A stretch of DNA of 64,000 nucleotides from Ruminococcus flavefaciens (GCA_015067005.1 SVNH01000009.1:1-64000); one strand, 5' to 3'; positions 1 through 8,344 are shown, counted from the first letter of the stretch. Program-made: numbers and translations. Notes: generated from the letters alone by a model not told the origin.

Positions 1-311
1 AAACTGGTACAAAAGCTGACATTTTCCCCCTATTCCCCTACGTTTCCCCCTCGTTGCTCCCCCTTCCTCTCCCCATGACCCCTTTTTGTCAGCTTTTGAC
101 TGTTCTTCGCCGAACCTTCGGTCGGCTTGCGGAGAGCCTCCGCTGGCTTCCACGGCGCAGAGCCTGCGCTGGCTTCCACGTTGTCGCTTGTTTCACGCGC
201 TTACTTTATCGCCATATCCTAAACCTACTCGCTAACGGCACTAATAATGGGATTCTAAGTGGACTGTTTGGTAAGGGGAAACGCCCTGCAAGAGAGGGCG
301 TTTCCTTGTAA
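1..311 (+). repeat. R-block 1: modules R1 (cut), R2 and R3 tail
   Basis: Non-coding composite of dispersed repeat modules that recur in this window. R1 fills about 1-135 and is cut by the window edge; a perfect 12-bp inverted repeat (10-21 and 87-98) brackets four C-runs (26-30, 35-38, 46-50, 59-63). R2 follows at about 169-256. A shortened R3 tail ends in a hairpin with arms GGAAACGCCCT and AGGGCGTTTCC. Open frames across the block are not supported by ribosome binding sites. A further small hairpin (331-348) lies between the block and the zur promoter. Confidence 0.85.
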
Positions 312-390
312 GGGTGCAGTATTTTTTGCCTGCGGAGTTATCTCCGCACGAAAAATGTTAAGCTATCGCTGTGATTTCATGGACGTTAAC

Positions 391-419
391 TTGACATATT
401 CCGCGATATGTGGTATAAT
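391..419 (+). promoter_or_regulatory. Sigma-A promoter of the zur-znu operon
   Basis: Perfect TTGACA (391-396), 17-bp spacer, perfect TATAAT (414-419) with a TG one base before the -10. It lies about 40 bp before the zur start codon. The -10 is the centre of the short palindrome GTATAATAC, which could be part of an operator, but no Zur box is clear by eye. Confidence 0.85.
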
Positions 420-459
420 ACGAAAATGACTATCAATTTCATATTATGGGGTGATGTAA

Positions 460-882
460 TTGAAACGCGATTCAGGATATAACACAAAGCAGAAGGAAAA
501 ACTGCTCGATTACCTTATTTCAAATAAAGACAAGCACGTTAACGTCCAGACGATAAGCGCCTATATGTCCGAGGAGGGAACTCCGCTCGGTACTGCGACT
601 ATCTACCGCCGTCTTGATAAGCTTGTAGAGCAGGGCGTTGTAAGGAAGTACGTCATCGATGGCAAAACAGGTGCCTGCTATCAGTACATCGACAGCCAGA
701 ACAACTGTCATGAGCATTTCCACCTGAAATGTATAAAGTGCGAGCGGCTTATCCACATCGACTGCGGACACCTTAAAGGTATAAGCGAGCACATTTTTGC
801 TCACCACGGCTTCACTGTTGATTCGTCCAAGACCGTATTCTACGGAGTATGCTCGGAGTGTTCGGGAGCGGATGCAGAATGA
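460..882 (+). CDS. zur: Fur-family metalloregulator, probably Zur
   Basis: A Fur-family DNA-binding repressor, 140 residues, the usual family length. The N-terminal winged helix (about 1-75) precedes a metal-binding dimerisation half with H84, H86 and H88 and two structural zinc pairs, C91-x2-C94 and C131-x2-C134. The start is TTG at 460 because a GGGGTGATG ribosome binding site ends five bases before it; no ATG fits. The stop codon overlaps the ATG of the znuA-like lipoprotein gene (ATGA), and three zinc ABC-transporter genes follow without gaps, so Zur is a better reading than Fur or PerR. That choice rests on context: the family fold alone does not tell the metal. Confidence 0.85.
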   Translation: MKRDSGYNTKQKEKLLDYLISNKDKHVNVQTISAYMSEEGTPLGTATIYRRLDKLVEQGVVRKYVIDGKTGACYQYIDSQNNCHEHFHLKCIKCERLIHIDCGHLKGISEHIFAHHGFTVDSSKTVFYGVCSECSGADAE

Positions 883-1910
883 GAAAAAGGATAATAGGTC
901 TGGCAGCGGCACTGCTGACGGCAGCGTCAGTTTTCAGCGGATGTTCGCTGAAAGCTCCGGACAGGGGCGATAAGCTTTCGATAGTTACAACGAGCTTTCC
1001 GCCATACGACTTCGTAAGAGCAGTTGCAGGCGACAGTGCAGACATTGAAATGCTGCTTCAGGCAGGTGCGGAGGCTCACTCCTACGAGCCTGTGCCGCTG
1101 GACATAGCCAGAATACAGAACTGCGACGTTTTCGTGTATATCGGCGGCGAGGGCGAGGTCTGGGTGGACAAGATCCTCGATTCGATAGATACCGAGGGCA
1201 AAACGATAATACGTCTCTTCGACTACATTGATCCGCTTGAGGAAGAGGAGGTCGAGGGCGCATCGCCTGACGGACATCACCACCACCATCACGATCACGA
1301 TGATGAGGACGACCACCATCACGAGGACGAGGATGACCACGAGGACGAACATGACCACGATCATGATGACGATGAGGAAGAGGAATTCGATGAGCATATC
1401 TGGACCTCTCCGCGCAACGCCAAGCTGTGCGTGCAGGGGATAGAGGAGGCTTTGTGCCGGGATTTCCCTGAGAAAAAGGACTTGTTCAGCAGTCAGGGCG
1501 AAGTGTACGAAAAGCAGCTCGATGACCTCGACCGCGATTTCACCGAAATGACGAAGAGCGCGAAGGGGAATACTATAATAGTCGGCGACAGATTCCCGTT
1601 CCGCTATCTTGCTCATGATTACGGACTTAAATACTATGCGGCGTTCAGCGGATGCAGCTCGGAATCCGAGCCCTCTGTCTACACAATGGCTTTCCTCATC
1701 GACAAGCTGCTTGAGGGCGATACGGATGTTGTATTCTACCTTGAATTTTCCACGAAGCGACTTGCGGAAAAGCTGAGTGATGCGGCTGATGTTGAAATGC
1801 TGCCGCTCCAGTCTTGCCACAACGTAACGCGCGATGACTTCCGCAGCGGAGTTACCTACATAGACCTTATGAAACAAAATCTTGATAATCTTCGGGAGGC
1901 ACTGAATTGA
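879..1910 (+). CDS. znuA: Zinc ABC transporter substrate-binding lipoprotein ZnuA
   Basis: Extracellular zinc-binding lipoprotein of the cluster A-I solute-binding family, 343 residues. The ATG at 879 overlaps the zur stop. A lipoprotein signal peptide ends at a lipobox around FSGC with C22 as the lipidated cysteine. The conserved metal ligands are visible as the histidines of EAHSYEP (H67) and DEHIWTSP (H173) and a later one in the AHDYGL segment. Between the first two lies a very long His/Asp/Glu loop (about 131-170), typical of zinc rather than manganese binding proteins and thought to act as a zinc trap or sensor. Made with ZnuC and ZnuB from one transcript; translation is coupled to both neighbours. 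Confidence 0.93.
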   Translation: MRKRIIGLAAALLTAASVFSGCSLKAPDRGDKLSIVTTSFPPYDFVRAVAGDSADIEMLLQAGAEAHSYEPVPLDIARIQNCDVFVYIGGEGEVWVDKILDSIDTEGKTIIRLFDYIDPLEEEEVEGASPDGHHHHHHDHDDEDDHHHEDEDDHEDEHDHDHDDDEEEEFDEHIWTSPRNAKLCVQGIEEALCRDFPEKKDLFSSQGEVYEKQLDDLDRDFTEMTKSAKGNTIIVGDRFPFRYLAHDYGLKYYAAFSGCSSESEPSVYTMAFLIDKLLEGDTDVVFYLEFSTKRLAEKLSDAADVEMLPLQSCHNVTRDDFRSGVTYIDLMKQNLDNLREALN

Positions 1911-2617
1911 AAACTATTATTGAATGCAAGGATCTCAGCGCAAGCTATGACGGTATGAAGGTGTTGAATTCACTCTCGTTCAGTCTCAATGAGGGCGATT
2001 ATATGTGCATACTCGGAGAGAACGGCTCGGGAAAGAGTACGCTTGTGAAGTGTCTGCTGGGAATAAAGCCGCTCGACGGCGGTAAAATAACGATGTGCGA
2101 AGGTCTGAGCCAGAAGGACATCGGCTATCTTCCGCAGCATACCAATTTGCAGAACGGATTTCCGGCGACTGTCTCGGAGGTAGTTATTTCCGGATGTCTC
2201 GGAAGGAGAGGATTCCGTCCGTTTTATTCTTCCGAGGAGAAAAAGATAGCCAAAGCCGCAATGGAGCGTCTTGGGATAGCCGACCTTGCCAAGAGGAGCT
2301 GCCGCGAGCTTTCAGGCGGTCAGCAGCAGAGAATGCTTCTTGCAAGGGCGATGTGCGCCGCAAAGAAGCTGCTTCTTCTCGATGAGCCTGTGAACGGTCT
2401 CGATCCTGCGGCACAGGAAGAGATGTATTCGCTGATACAGGAGCTCAACCGGAAGGACGGTATGACAGTGATAATGGTGTCTCACGATGTCGTAAGGGCT
2501 GTGGACTGCTCTAACCGCATACTCTGTCTTTGCAGCAACGATCACAGCTTCTTCGGCACCCCTGAGGAGTACCTGAATTCTCACCTCGGAAGCAAGTTTT
2601 TAGGAGAATCAAAATGA
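1907..2617 (+). CDS. znuC: Zinc ABC transporter ATP-binding protein ZnuC
   Basis: ATPase subunit of the zinc importer, 236 residues. Walker A is GENGSGKST (37-45), the signature is LSGGQQQR and Walker B is LLLLDEP followed by the His switch in VSHD. It starts with TTG at 1907, overlapping the znuA stop (TTGA), and its own stop overlaps the next ATG, so the three subunits are translationally coupled. The weak TTG start may lower its output relative to ZnuA. It is expected to sit on the cytoplasmic face bound to ZnuB. Confidence 0.93.
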   Translation: MKTIIECKDLSASYDGMKVLNSLSFSLNEGDYMCILGENGSGKSTLVKCLLGIKPLDGGKITMCEGLSQKDIGYLPQHTNLQNGFPATVSEVVISGCLGRRGFRPFYSSEEKKIAKAAMERLGIADLAKRSCRELSGGQQQRMLLARAMCAAKKLLLLDEPVNGLDPAAQEEMYSLIQELNRKDGMTVIMVSHDVVRAVDCSNRILCLCSNDHSFFGTPEEYLNSHLGSKFLGESK

Positions 2618-3441
2618 ACGATAATATTAGACTTATGTTTACGCCGGAGTTCTTCGGCTCGATACTTCTGCCGGCACTCATCGGCGGTATAGCGGTAACT
2701 GTATGCTGCTCGCTGCTCGGAGTTACACTTGTTCTGAAACGCTATTCCATGATCGGCGACGGACTTTCACATATCGGCTACGGTGCGCTCTCGGTAGCGG
2801 CTGTAATGAACGTTGCACCGCTTAAATTAGCGCTGCCTGTGGTAATAATAGCAGCGTTCATACTCCTGCGCCTTAGTGAGAGCAGCAAGATGAACGGCGA
2901 TTCGGCTATCGCATTTTTTTCAACGACAGCTCTCGCAGTCGGAATACTTGTATCGTCCAAAGCCGGGCTTACAAATGATGTCAGCCACTATATGTTCGGA
3001 AGCATCCTCGCAATGACAAAGGGCGATGTGATACTCAGCGTGGTGCTTTCGGTCATCGTGATACTGGCATATGTAGTCCTCTACAACAGGATATTCTCGG
3101 TCACATTTGATGAGACCTTTGCCCGTGCGACCGGAGTAAACGCCGGTATATACAACATGATATTCGCTGTTCTGACCGCTGTAACGGTCGTACTCGGAAT
3201 GATGATGATGGGCGCACTGCTCATATCAAGCCTCATCGTAATACCTACCATTACCGCGGTAAGAGTGTGCAAGAGCTTCAGGGGAGTTGTGCTTACATCC
3301 GGTGCGGTATCGGTAGTAAGCTTTCTTGCGGGAATGATGATCTCGCTGCTTTTCAACACAGCACCGGGTGCGAGCATAGTAATAGTGAATGTAGTATTTT
3401 TCCTGATATTCTCAGTTGTCGGAAGGGCTCTGAAGCGCTGA
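2614..3441 (+). CDS. znuB: Zinc ABC transporter membrane permease ZnuB
   Basis: Permease of the ABC-3 family, 275 residues, almost entirely hydrophobic with about eight membrane segments. It contains the characteristic segment with a Gly/His pair in GDGLSHIGYGAL near residue 50, conserved in ZnuB/MntB-type permeases. The ATG overlaps the znuC stop. It is the last gene of the zur-znu operon; its final 30 bases are overlapped on the other strand by a possible small gene. Confidence 0.93.
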   Translation: MNDNIRLMFTPEFFGSILLPALIGGIAVTVCCSLLGVTLVLKRYSMIGDGLSHIGYGALSVAAVMNVAPLKLALPVVIIAAFILLRLSESSKMNGDSAIAFFSTTALAVGILVSSKAGLTNDVSHYMFGSILAMTKGDVILSVVLSVIVILAYVVLYNRIFSVTFDETFARATGVNAGIYNMIFAVLTAVTVVLGMMMMGALLISSLIVIPTITAVRVCKSFRGVVLTSGAVSVVSFLAGMMISLLFNTAPGASIVIVNVVFFLIFSVVGRALKR

Positions 3442-3540
3442 AACAGGCTGATACAGCTTTACCTCATCCGATTCGTTCTCAGGTCTGCGAAGCTGCGCGG
3501 AAGCTTGCGGAACGTATATTTTTACATCTTCATCCGGCAT
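3412..3540 (-). CDS. Possible small protein (42 aa) antisense to the znuB end
   Basis: An unrecognised 42-codon frame on the minus strand. The ATG at 3540 has a strong ribosome binding site, GGAGGTG, at a normal distance. The product is hydrophilic, rich in Asp, Glu, Pro and Gln, with no signal peptide or membrane segment. It converges on znuB and overlaps its last 30 bases. No clear promoter was found on the minus strand upstream, apart from an 8-bp hairpin region at 3577-3599. The good ribosome binding site is the main argument; the overlap and lack of family argue for caution. Confidence 0.4.
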   Translation of the reverse strand: MPDEDVKIYVPQASAQLRRPENESDEVKLYQPVSALQSPSDN

Positions 3541-3576
3541 AAAGCCACACCTCCAGATATGAAGTAACAGCGTTAG

Positions 3577-3599
3577 TATCTCCGTTAACAGCGGAGATA
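3577..3599. terminator. Hairpin between znuB and the next gene
   Basis: Perfect 8-bp stem TATCTCCG/CGGAGATA with a 7-base loop. The following bases on the plus strand are only weakly T-rich (CATTTTG), so termination of the znu transcript here is uncertain. Confidence 0.35.
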
Positions 3600-3623
3600 T
3601 ACATTTTGCGGAAAGGATTTGTT

Positions 3624-4094
3624 ATGAAAGCGGCAGAACTCGCAATGAAGTATATCGCTGCGGACATACTTTGTATGTTCATAGTGCTGACCTTCGCGCC
3701 GGCTGGAAATACTGTGTTCAGGTATGCCGGACTTGCTTGCAGTGCAGGAGTAATGGCGGCGATGATGATAAGCTTTGCGGCTTCGGAAGCCAATAAGTAC
3801 GGCAAGGGCGGAGCAGGTGCAGCAGAGGGTATTATCGGTACAGCGTTCGTACCTCTGACAAGCTGGGGAGTGCTCATGGCATCAGTCGGCGCAGGCTTTG
3901 ACTACTATAAGTGGCATAAGCTGCTCAATGCAGACTTCCTCTACGCATATAACCTCATTGAGCACGATGCTTCATCATCGGCACTGAGCTTCGGGGAAGT
4001 GCTGGTTATGCTGGTATTTGCAGTGATACCGCCGGCGGTATATGGCATTACTTATGCGCTTGTAAGAAAGGGCGTAATATTGTCAAAGTCTTGA
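3624..4094 (+). CDS. Small integral membrane protein, unknown function
   Basis: Not recognised. 156 residues with about four hydrophobic segments (near 10-30, 35-55, 70-95 and 125-150) separated by short, partly charged loops. The ATG at 3624 was chosen over a TTG 18 bases upstream because GGAAAGG (3610-3616) sits seven bases before it. It is separated from znuB by about 180 bp and from the following zinc-ribbon gene by a strong promoter that overlaps its own stop codon, so it is probably a monocistronic gene or the end of a read-through transcript. Confidence 0.7.
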   Translation: MKAAELAMKYIAADILCMFIVLTFAPAGNTVFRYAGLACSAGVMAAMMISFAASEANKYGKGGAGAAEGIIGTAFVPLTSWGVLMASVGAGFDYYKWHKLLNADFLYAYNLIEHDASSSALSFGEVLVMLVFAVIPPAVYGITYALVRKGVILSKS

Positions 4095-4119
4095 CATTGC
4101 AGGGCATATGTGATAAAAT
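4091..4119 (+). promoter_or_regulatory. Sigma-A promoter of the zinc-ribbon membrane gene
   Basis: TTGACA (4091-4096), 17-bp spacer, TAAAAT (4114-4119) preceded by TGA. The -35 overlaps the stop codon of the upstream gene. Confidence 0.75.
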
Positions 4120-4153
4120 TATTAATGAAATTTTGCACGACCGGAGTGATTTT

Positions 4154-4933
4154 ATGGCTTTTTGTAAATACTGCGGAAAAGAACTCCAGAAAGGAGAAGC
4201 CTGCGATTGCAAACAGGCAAAGGCTATCCTCGGTGTTTCCGCTGATAAGAACAATAAAAAAGCAACAGTTCCGATAACAGTTAAGACTACTGACGCATCG
4301 GAAAAAATAGATACATCCGCGCTGAAAGAGAAGATTTTCAACAAAAAGGTAATGGTGATCGGAGGCATTATCCTTACGGTCATTATCGTGTTCCTGTTAT
4401 TCTTCATCTTCAACCACATCGGCGCAAGAGGCGCAGCAAGAAAATATGCCAAGAACCTCTACGATAACAAGGGCGGTAAGACCTATTACTCGATGCTGCT
4501 TCCGGATGACCTCTATAAGAGCCTCAAAGGCGATAAACTCGACGCTATGGTCGATGAGTTCAACGATGAGAACAAGGAGACAAATGCGGATTACAAGATC
4601 AAATTCAAGGGCATCGACAAGATAAAGAAACTCAGCAGCCGTCAGCTGAACGGCGCGGAGAAGTATTTCGCATATTTCGCCGGGAAGTACGATAAGGCTT
4701 ACAGGACTAAATCATTCAGTGCCAAAAAAGGCTATGTCTACGAGATAACCTATAAGATCAAGGACAGACAGTCCGGCGAAACCAAAAATTATACCAAGGA
4801 AATAGCCGTTGTCAAATTCAGCGGCGAGGGCTGGAAGATCCTCGATAAGGAACTCAGCGATGACCAGTCTTTCAGCGATTACCTCGAATCCCTCGATTCC
4901 GGTAACGCTAATGCCGAAAAATTCGGATTCTGA
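4154..4933 (+). CDS. Zinc-ribbon, single-pass membrane protein, unknown function
   Basis: Not assigned to a known function. 259 residues: an N-terminal zinc ribbon with C4-x2-C7 and C17-x-C19, a charged linker, one membrane helix (about residues 73-95, rich in Ile, Val and Phe), then an extracytoplasmic Lys/Asp/Tyr-rich domain of about 160 residues. This layout (cytoplasmic zinc ribbon, helix, outer domain) is common in Firmicutes membrane proteins of unknown role. The ATG at 4154 follows GGAGTGA at a good distance; upstream in-frame codons lie inside the promoter. It is followed by the M1 repeat element. Confidence 0.75.
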   Translation: MAFCKYCGKELQKGEACDCKQAKAILGVSADKNNKKATVPITVKTTDASEKIDTSALKEKIFNKKVMVIGGIILTVIIVFLLFFIFNHIGARGAARKYAKNLYDNKGGKTYYSMLLPDDLYKSLKGDKLDAMVDEFNDENKETNADYKIKFKGIDKIKKLSSRQLNGAEKYFAYFAGKYDKAYRTKSFSAKKGYVYEITYKIKDRQSGETKNYTKEIAVVKFSGEGWKILDKELSDDQSFSDYLESLDSGNANAEKFGF

Positions 4934-4978
4934 CAAGTTTCCGGAGCATTTGTGAGGTTACTTTCACAGGTACTTTTT

Positions 4979-5197
4979 ATCGGGGCAAACCTTTCTGAGG
5001 AAAGGTTCTTCCCCGAACCCCTTTCCAAAGACTTTTATTTCGTTTTTTTCGCAATGGTATTTGATTCAGGAAAGTTCGACAGTTTTTCTGCTTTATTATT
5101 CTAACGTGAGAGTAATACCATTGCGAAAAAAACCAGACGAAAGTTTTAGGAAGGGAGTTTGAGGGAGAACCCTTTTTCAAAAGGGTTTCCCTCAATA
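4979..5197 (+). mobile_element. Dispersed hairpin element M1 (MITE-like)
   Basis: A 219-bp non-coding element nearly identical to the inverted copy M2 at 54398-54616. Order: end hairpin AACCTTTC/GAAAGGTT (4988-4995, 5000-5007), an inner inverted repeat formed by CGCAATGGTATT and AATACCATTGCG, and an end hairpin AACCCTTTT/AAAAGGGTT next to 5190. A GGTTACT lies 23 bp outside the left end (4956-4962). It fills most of the 337-bp gap between two genes; the remainder shows nothing else. Confidence 0.8.
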
Positions 5198-5270
5198 AGC
5201 AGTGCCTGTAAGAGCAACTCCGCAGGTGCTCCGGATTTTTGCGGGAAACAGGTAAAAAAATGGAGGGTTT

Positions 5271-6209
5271 ATGGCAGAGACGATATTCAGGCAGACGACG
5301 ATCATGCTGATACTGATATTAGTAGGCGTAATGTGTGCAAAGACGAAGATGATAAGCAAGGAGACTAACAAGCAGTTATCGGTATTTGTGTTACAGGTAG
5401 TAAATCCGGCAGTGATACTGATGTCGTATCAGACGGAATACCGTTCGGAGCTTGTTGAGAATCTGCTGCTTTCGTTCGGGCTTTCGTTCGGAGCGTTCGT
5501 ACTGATGATAATATGCTCTTATATATTCATACGTCCGAAGGAGGGCAGGGAGACCGAGATAGACCGCTTTTCAGCAGTATACTCGAACTGCGGCTTCATG
5601 GGCATACCGCTCATCAATGCCGTATTCGGTATGCAGGGAGTATTCTACCTTACGGCATTCATAACACTTTTCAACGTATTTGCTTGGACGCACGGTATCA
5701 TCATGCTCTCCGGCGAAAGGGACATGAAAAAGGTTATAAAGGTGTTCTATTCTCCGACCATTATAGCGATCGTGCTGGGAATGCTCTCGTTTTTCCTGAG
5801 GGTGAAGATACCGTCTGTACCTGCGAAAGCGTTCGGTTACATCGGCGACCTGAACACACCGCTTGCGATGATAGTATCCGGTGTCACGATAGCCGATACT
5901 AATGTATCTGCGCTGCTGAAGAAGCCCTCGGTTTACTATGTGAGCTTTCTGAGACTGCTGCTGTTTCCGCTGATAGTATCGTCAGCACTTGCGCCTTTCG
6001 GCATCGAGGAGAAAGTCCGCATGACAATAGTCATAGCAGCGGCAGCACCGCCGGCAGCGATGTGTACTCTCCAGAGCATAAGATACGGTAAGAATTCGCT
6101 TTATTCCTCAGAGGTGTTCGCATTCGGAACACTGCTTTCGGCAGCAACATTGCCGTTGATGGTCACAAGCGCGGAATATTTAACAAAATTGATAGGAAGA
6201 GTTTGTTAA
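5271..6209 (+). CDS. AEC family (auxin efflux carrier-like) transporter
   Basis: Membrane carrier of the auxin efflux carrier (Mem_trans) family, 312 residues, close to the family norm. About ten membrane segments are arranged as two halves of five, with the central hydrophilic loop around residue 150. Bacterial members export or import small organic acids such as malate or malonate, but the substrate cannot be read from the sequence. The ATG at 5271 follows GGAGGG. It stands alone: the M1 element lies upstream and the ROK promoter downstream. Confidence 0.85.
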   Translation: MAETIFRQTTIMLILILVGVMCAKTKMISKETNKQLSVFVLQVVNPAVILMSYQTEYRSELVENLLLSFGLSFGAFVLMIICSYIFIRPKEGRETEIDRFSAVYSNCGFMGIPLINAVFGMQGVFYLTAFITLFNVFAWTHGIIMLSGERDMKKVIKVFYSPTIIAIVLGMLSFFLRVKIPSVPAKAFGYIGDLNTPLAMIVSGVTIADTNVSALLKKPSVYYVSFLRLLLFPLIVSSALAPFGIEEKVRMTIVIAAAAPPAAMCTLQSIRYGKNSLYSSEVFAFGTLLSAATLPLMVTSAEYLTKLIGRVC

Positions 6210-6244
6210 AAATGCTGATTTTAAGAAATTTTGCTTATTACAGT

Positions 6245-6272
6245 TTGAATTTTATCAAAAGTGTGTTATAAT
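6245..6272 (+). promoter_or_regulatory. Promoter of the ROK gene
   Basis: TTGAAT (6245-6250), 16-bp spacer, TATAAT (6267-6272) with TGT before the -10. It lies in the AT-rich gap between the AEC permease and the ROK gene. Confidence 0.65.
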
Positions 6273-6346
6273 ATATTTACAGTACACCGTATCATTTACA
6301 TATTGACTAAAAAACATGAAAAATTATTAAAAAAGGAGTGTGTTTC

Positions 6347-7567
6347 ATGGAAAAAAGAGGAATAAGTAAACTTGACCTGAAAAGACGAAACAGAATGCAG
6401 ATACTGCGAGTCATCAGAGAATCCGGACCTATTTCCCGTGTCGATGTTGCAAGCGCTCTTGAGATCACCAGAGCTGCTGTTACGATCATCACAAATGAAA
6501 TGATCGAAGAGGGTGTTCTCGTTGAGATCGGCGAGGCTCCGATCAACACTGAGAAACTCCAGAAGGGCAGAAGAAAAATACTTATCGACATCAATGTTAA
6601 CAGCCGCTTTGCACTCGGCGCAACCGTTGATGAGAAAGAGGTAACGATCGGTCTTACAAATCTTAATTCCGAGGTGCTCGATAAATCGAGCATGGTGATC
6701 GACGAAAGAACTACCAGCAAGGACATCATCAACTATATCATCAAGACAAGCAACGAGATGATAGATAACAGCTGTCTTACAAAGGACAAGATAATCGGTC
6801 TCGGCGTCGGAGTAGTACCTTCGATGTGGGGCAAGCTGAAGATATTCTACAAGGACGGTATTCTTGATTTCACAAACTTCATTGAGAAGCTTTCAAGCGG
6901 TCTTAATCTTGACATCTGCTGCGGAAATGCTATCGGTCTTATGGCTCTTGCAAGCAACGATTTCAGAACCCAGAACGGCTATCAGACCAATCAGGCATTC
7001 ATCCACAACGGTAATCAGGTGAATCTTGCTATCATAAATAAAAACGAACTTTCAAGCGACTATGTATCATACACATCAACTATCGAAAAATACATCGTAT
7101 GTCCGAACGGAAAGCAGTATGAGGGCTATCCGAACGGCTCTGTGAAGGCTGAACTTTCAAGAACTGCAATGCTCAACGCTTTCTATGAGATCTTCTCAAA
7201 GGATAAGACACCTGTCCTCTATGAACTTACAGAGGGCGATAAGTCGAAGATCAATACAGATAACGTATTCATGGCGCTCATGCGCGGTGAAGAGCCTGTA
7301 AAGCAGCTTGTAGACGAACTCATCGCAAAGTATACAGTGCTTATCAACAACCTTGCTATAAGCCACTTTGCAAAGAAGATCGTGCTTCATAACTTCAACC
7401 TCAACGAAAAGCAGTTTGATTACGTTAAACGTGAAATGATACGTCTTGTCAGCGAGGAAATTGCTGACAGAGTTGTACTCAGTAAGCTTGATGGCAAGAA
7501 CAACTTCCTCGGCGGATGTGCTCTTGTTATTCAGGATAATTTCTATATCAGAGGCGGTATGCAGTAA
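6347..7567 (+). CDS. ROK-family protein with N-terminal helix-turn-helix
   Basis: Transcription regulator of the ROK (NagC/XylR) type, 406 residues. A winged helix (about 10-75, with SRVDVASALEITRAAVT as the recognition region) precedes a sugar-kinase-like ROK domain beginning near the GATVDEKEVTIGL segment. The canonical zinc motif of ROK proteins (C-x-C-G-x2-G-C-x-E) is not present; the matching place reads YIVCPNGKQYEG, so metal binding and effector sensing are probably altered. The ATG at 6347 follows AAAGGAG; an earlier GTG lies inside that site. No sugar genes adjoin it, so no target can be suggested. A strong terminator follows. Confidence 0.8.
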   Translation: MEKRGISKLDLKRRNRMQILRVIRESGPISRVDVASALEITRAAVTIITNEMIEEGVLVEIGEAPINTEKLQKGRRKILIDINVNSRFALGATVDEKEVTIGLTNLNSEVLDKSSMVIDERTTSKDIINYIIKTSNEMIDNSCLTKDKIIGLGVGVVPSMWGKLKIFYKDGILDFTNFIEKLSSGLNLDICCGNAIGLMALASNDFRTQNGYQTNQAFIHNGNQVNLAIINKNELSSDYVSYTSTIEKYIVCPNGKQYEGYPNGSVKAELSRTAMLNAFYEIFSKDKTPVLYELTEGDKSKINTDNVFMALMRGEEPVKQLVDELIAKYTVLINNLAISHFAKKIVLHNFNLNEKQFDYVKREMIRLVSEEIADRVVLSKLDGKNNFLGGCALVIQDNFYIRGGMQ

Positions 7568-7593
7568 GTCTGCAAGCGCGGATATAAAAATTC

Positions 7594-7627
7594 GGACGTT
7601 TCCGGTGCTGCCGGGAACGTCCTTTTT
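7594..7627. terminator. Bidirectional terminator, ROK and vanZ
   Basis: 12-bp stem GGACGTTTCCGG/CCGGGAACGTCC (one G-T pair), loop TGCTG, then TTTTT on the plus strand. Read from the other side the stem is followed by GAATTTTT, so it can end both convergent transcripts. Confidence 0.9.
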
Positions 7628-7643
7628 GTTTGAGGTTATGTAT

Positions 7644-8159
7644 TCATGCAGCGGCGCGTTTAGCCTCGCGGCGGCTCTTAATGCGGAAATACAGCCACAT
7701 TACCGCCATAGATATGAGCATTCCCGTGAGAGCGCCTGATGTGTCTATGAGGACATCCGTGAACATTCCGGCTCTTCCGGGGACGAATATCTGATGTATC
7801 TCGTCCGAACAGGCGTAGAGGAAGCAGAACAGCAGAACACCCAGCGATTTTTTGCTGAAAAGTCTGCGCCTTCCGACGGTCAGCGAGGCGAGGAAGCCCA
7901 GCATGGTGTAAATGGAATAGTGCGCGAGCTTCCGGACTATATGCTCAGCTTTGTCCATGACCGACATCTGCTTTGAAGGCGGCATTTTATTGTAGTCCTT
8001 AACGAAGGTCTGGACCGCTGTTTTGGTGACTCTGCCGCTCTTATCCGAGGATTTGTTTGCATTATCCATAGAAAAACAGAAAATGCACACCATACAGGCG
8101 ATAGTGAGCAGGGCAAAAACAATTCTTGCGGGATATATCCTTATAGTTGAAAATATCAT
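7644..8159 (-). CDS. VanZ family protein
   Basis: Membrane protein of the VanZ family, 171 residues with four hydrophobic segments. The family signature is clear: RKLAHYSIYTMLGF, then CSDEIHQIFVPGRAG and DVLIDTSGALTG. VanZ itself gives low-level teicoplanin resistance, but most chromosomal members have no known role and should not be read as resistance genes. The ATG at 8159 follows AAGGAGA. It is transcribed alone from a promoter at 8203-8231 and ends at the terminator shared with the ROK gene. Confidence 0.85.
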   Translation of the reverse strand: MIFSTIRIYPARIVFALLTIACMVCIFCFSMDNANKSSDKSGRVTKTAVQTFVKDYNKMPPSKQMSVMDKAEHIVRKLAHYSIYTMLGFLASLTVGRRRLFSKKSLGVLLFCFLYACSDEIHQIFVPGRAGMFTDVLIDTSGALTGMLISMAVMWLYFRIKSRREAKRAAA

Positions 8160-8202
8160 ATATTCTCCTTGAACGGTAATGTTTTTCGTGTCAGCAACTA
8201 TT

Positions 8203-8231
8203 ATTATACACTCTCAGCGGCATTTTGTAAA
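8203..8231 (-). promoter_or_regulatory. Promoter of vanZ-like gene
   Basis: On the minus strand TTTACA (8231-8226), 17-bp spacer, TATAAT (8208-8203). It leaves a leader of about 40 bases. Confidence 0.7.
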
Positions 8232-8315
8232 TAAAATACGTCCGACATTGTTATATTTATCCGAAAGGAGAAGCTATTTTTCAGGTTTTTTGGGGAAAAA
8301 TTTTCGCAAAATAGC

Positions 8316-8344
8316 TTGTAAGTTGATTCAGGAAATGGTATAAT
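8316..8344 (+). promoter_or_regulatory. Promoter of the 8411 membrane gene
   Basis: TTGTAA (8316-8321), 17-bp spacer, TATAAT (8339-8344) with TGG before the -10. Divergent from the vanZ promoter. Confidence 0.65.

Noticed and set aside
54..311. 85-codon frame in R-block 1
   Set aside because: Equivalent frames are not kept in the other R copies and there is no ribosome binding site.
927..1877. Long minus-strand frame opposite znuA
   Set aside because: It mirrors the codon pattern of znuA, including its His/Asp loop, and has no ribosome binding site.
7644..8159. Glycopeptide resistance from VanZ
   Set aside because: VanZ-family proteins are common in chromosomes; there are no vanHAX or regulatory genes in the window.
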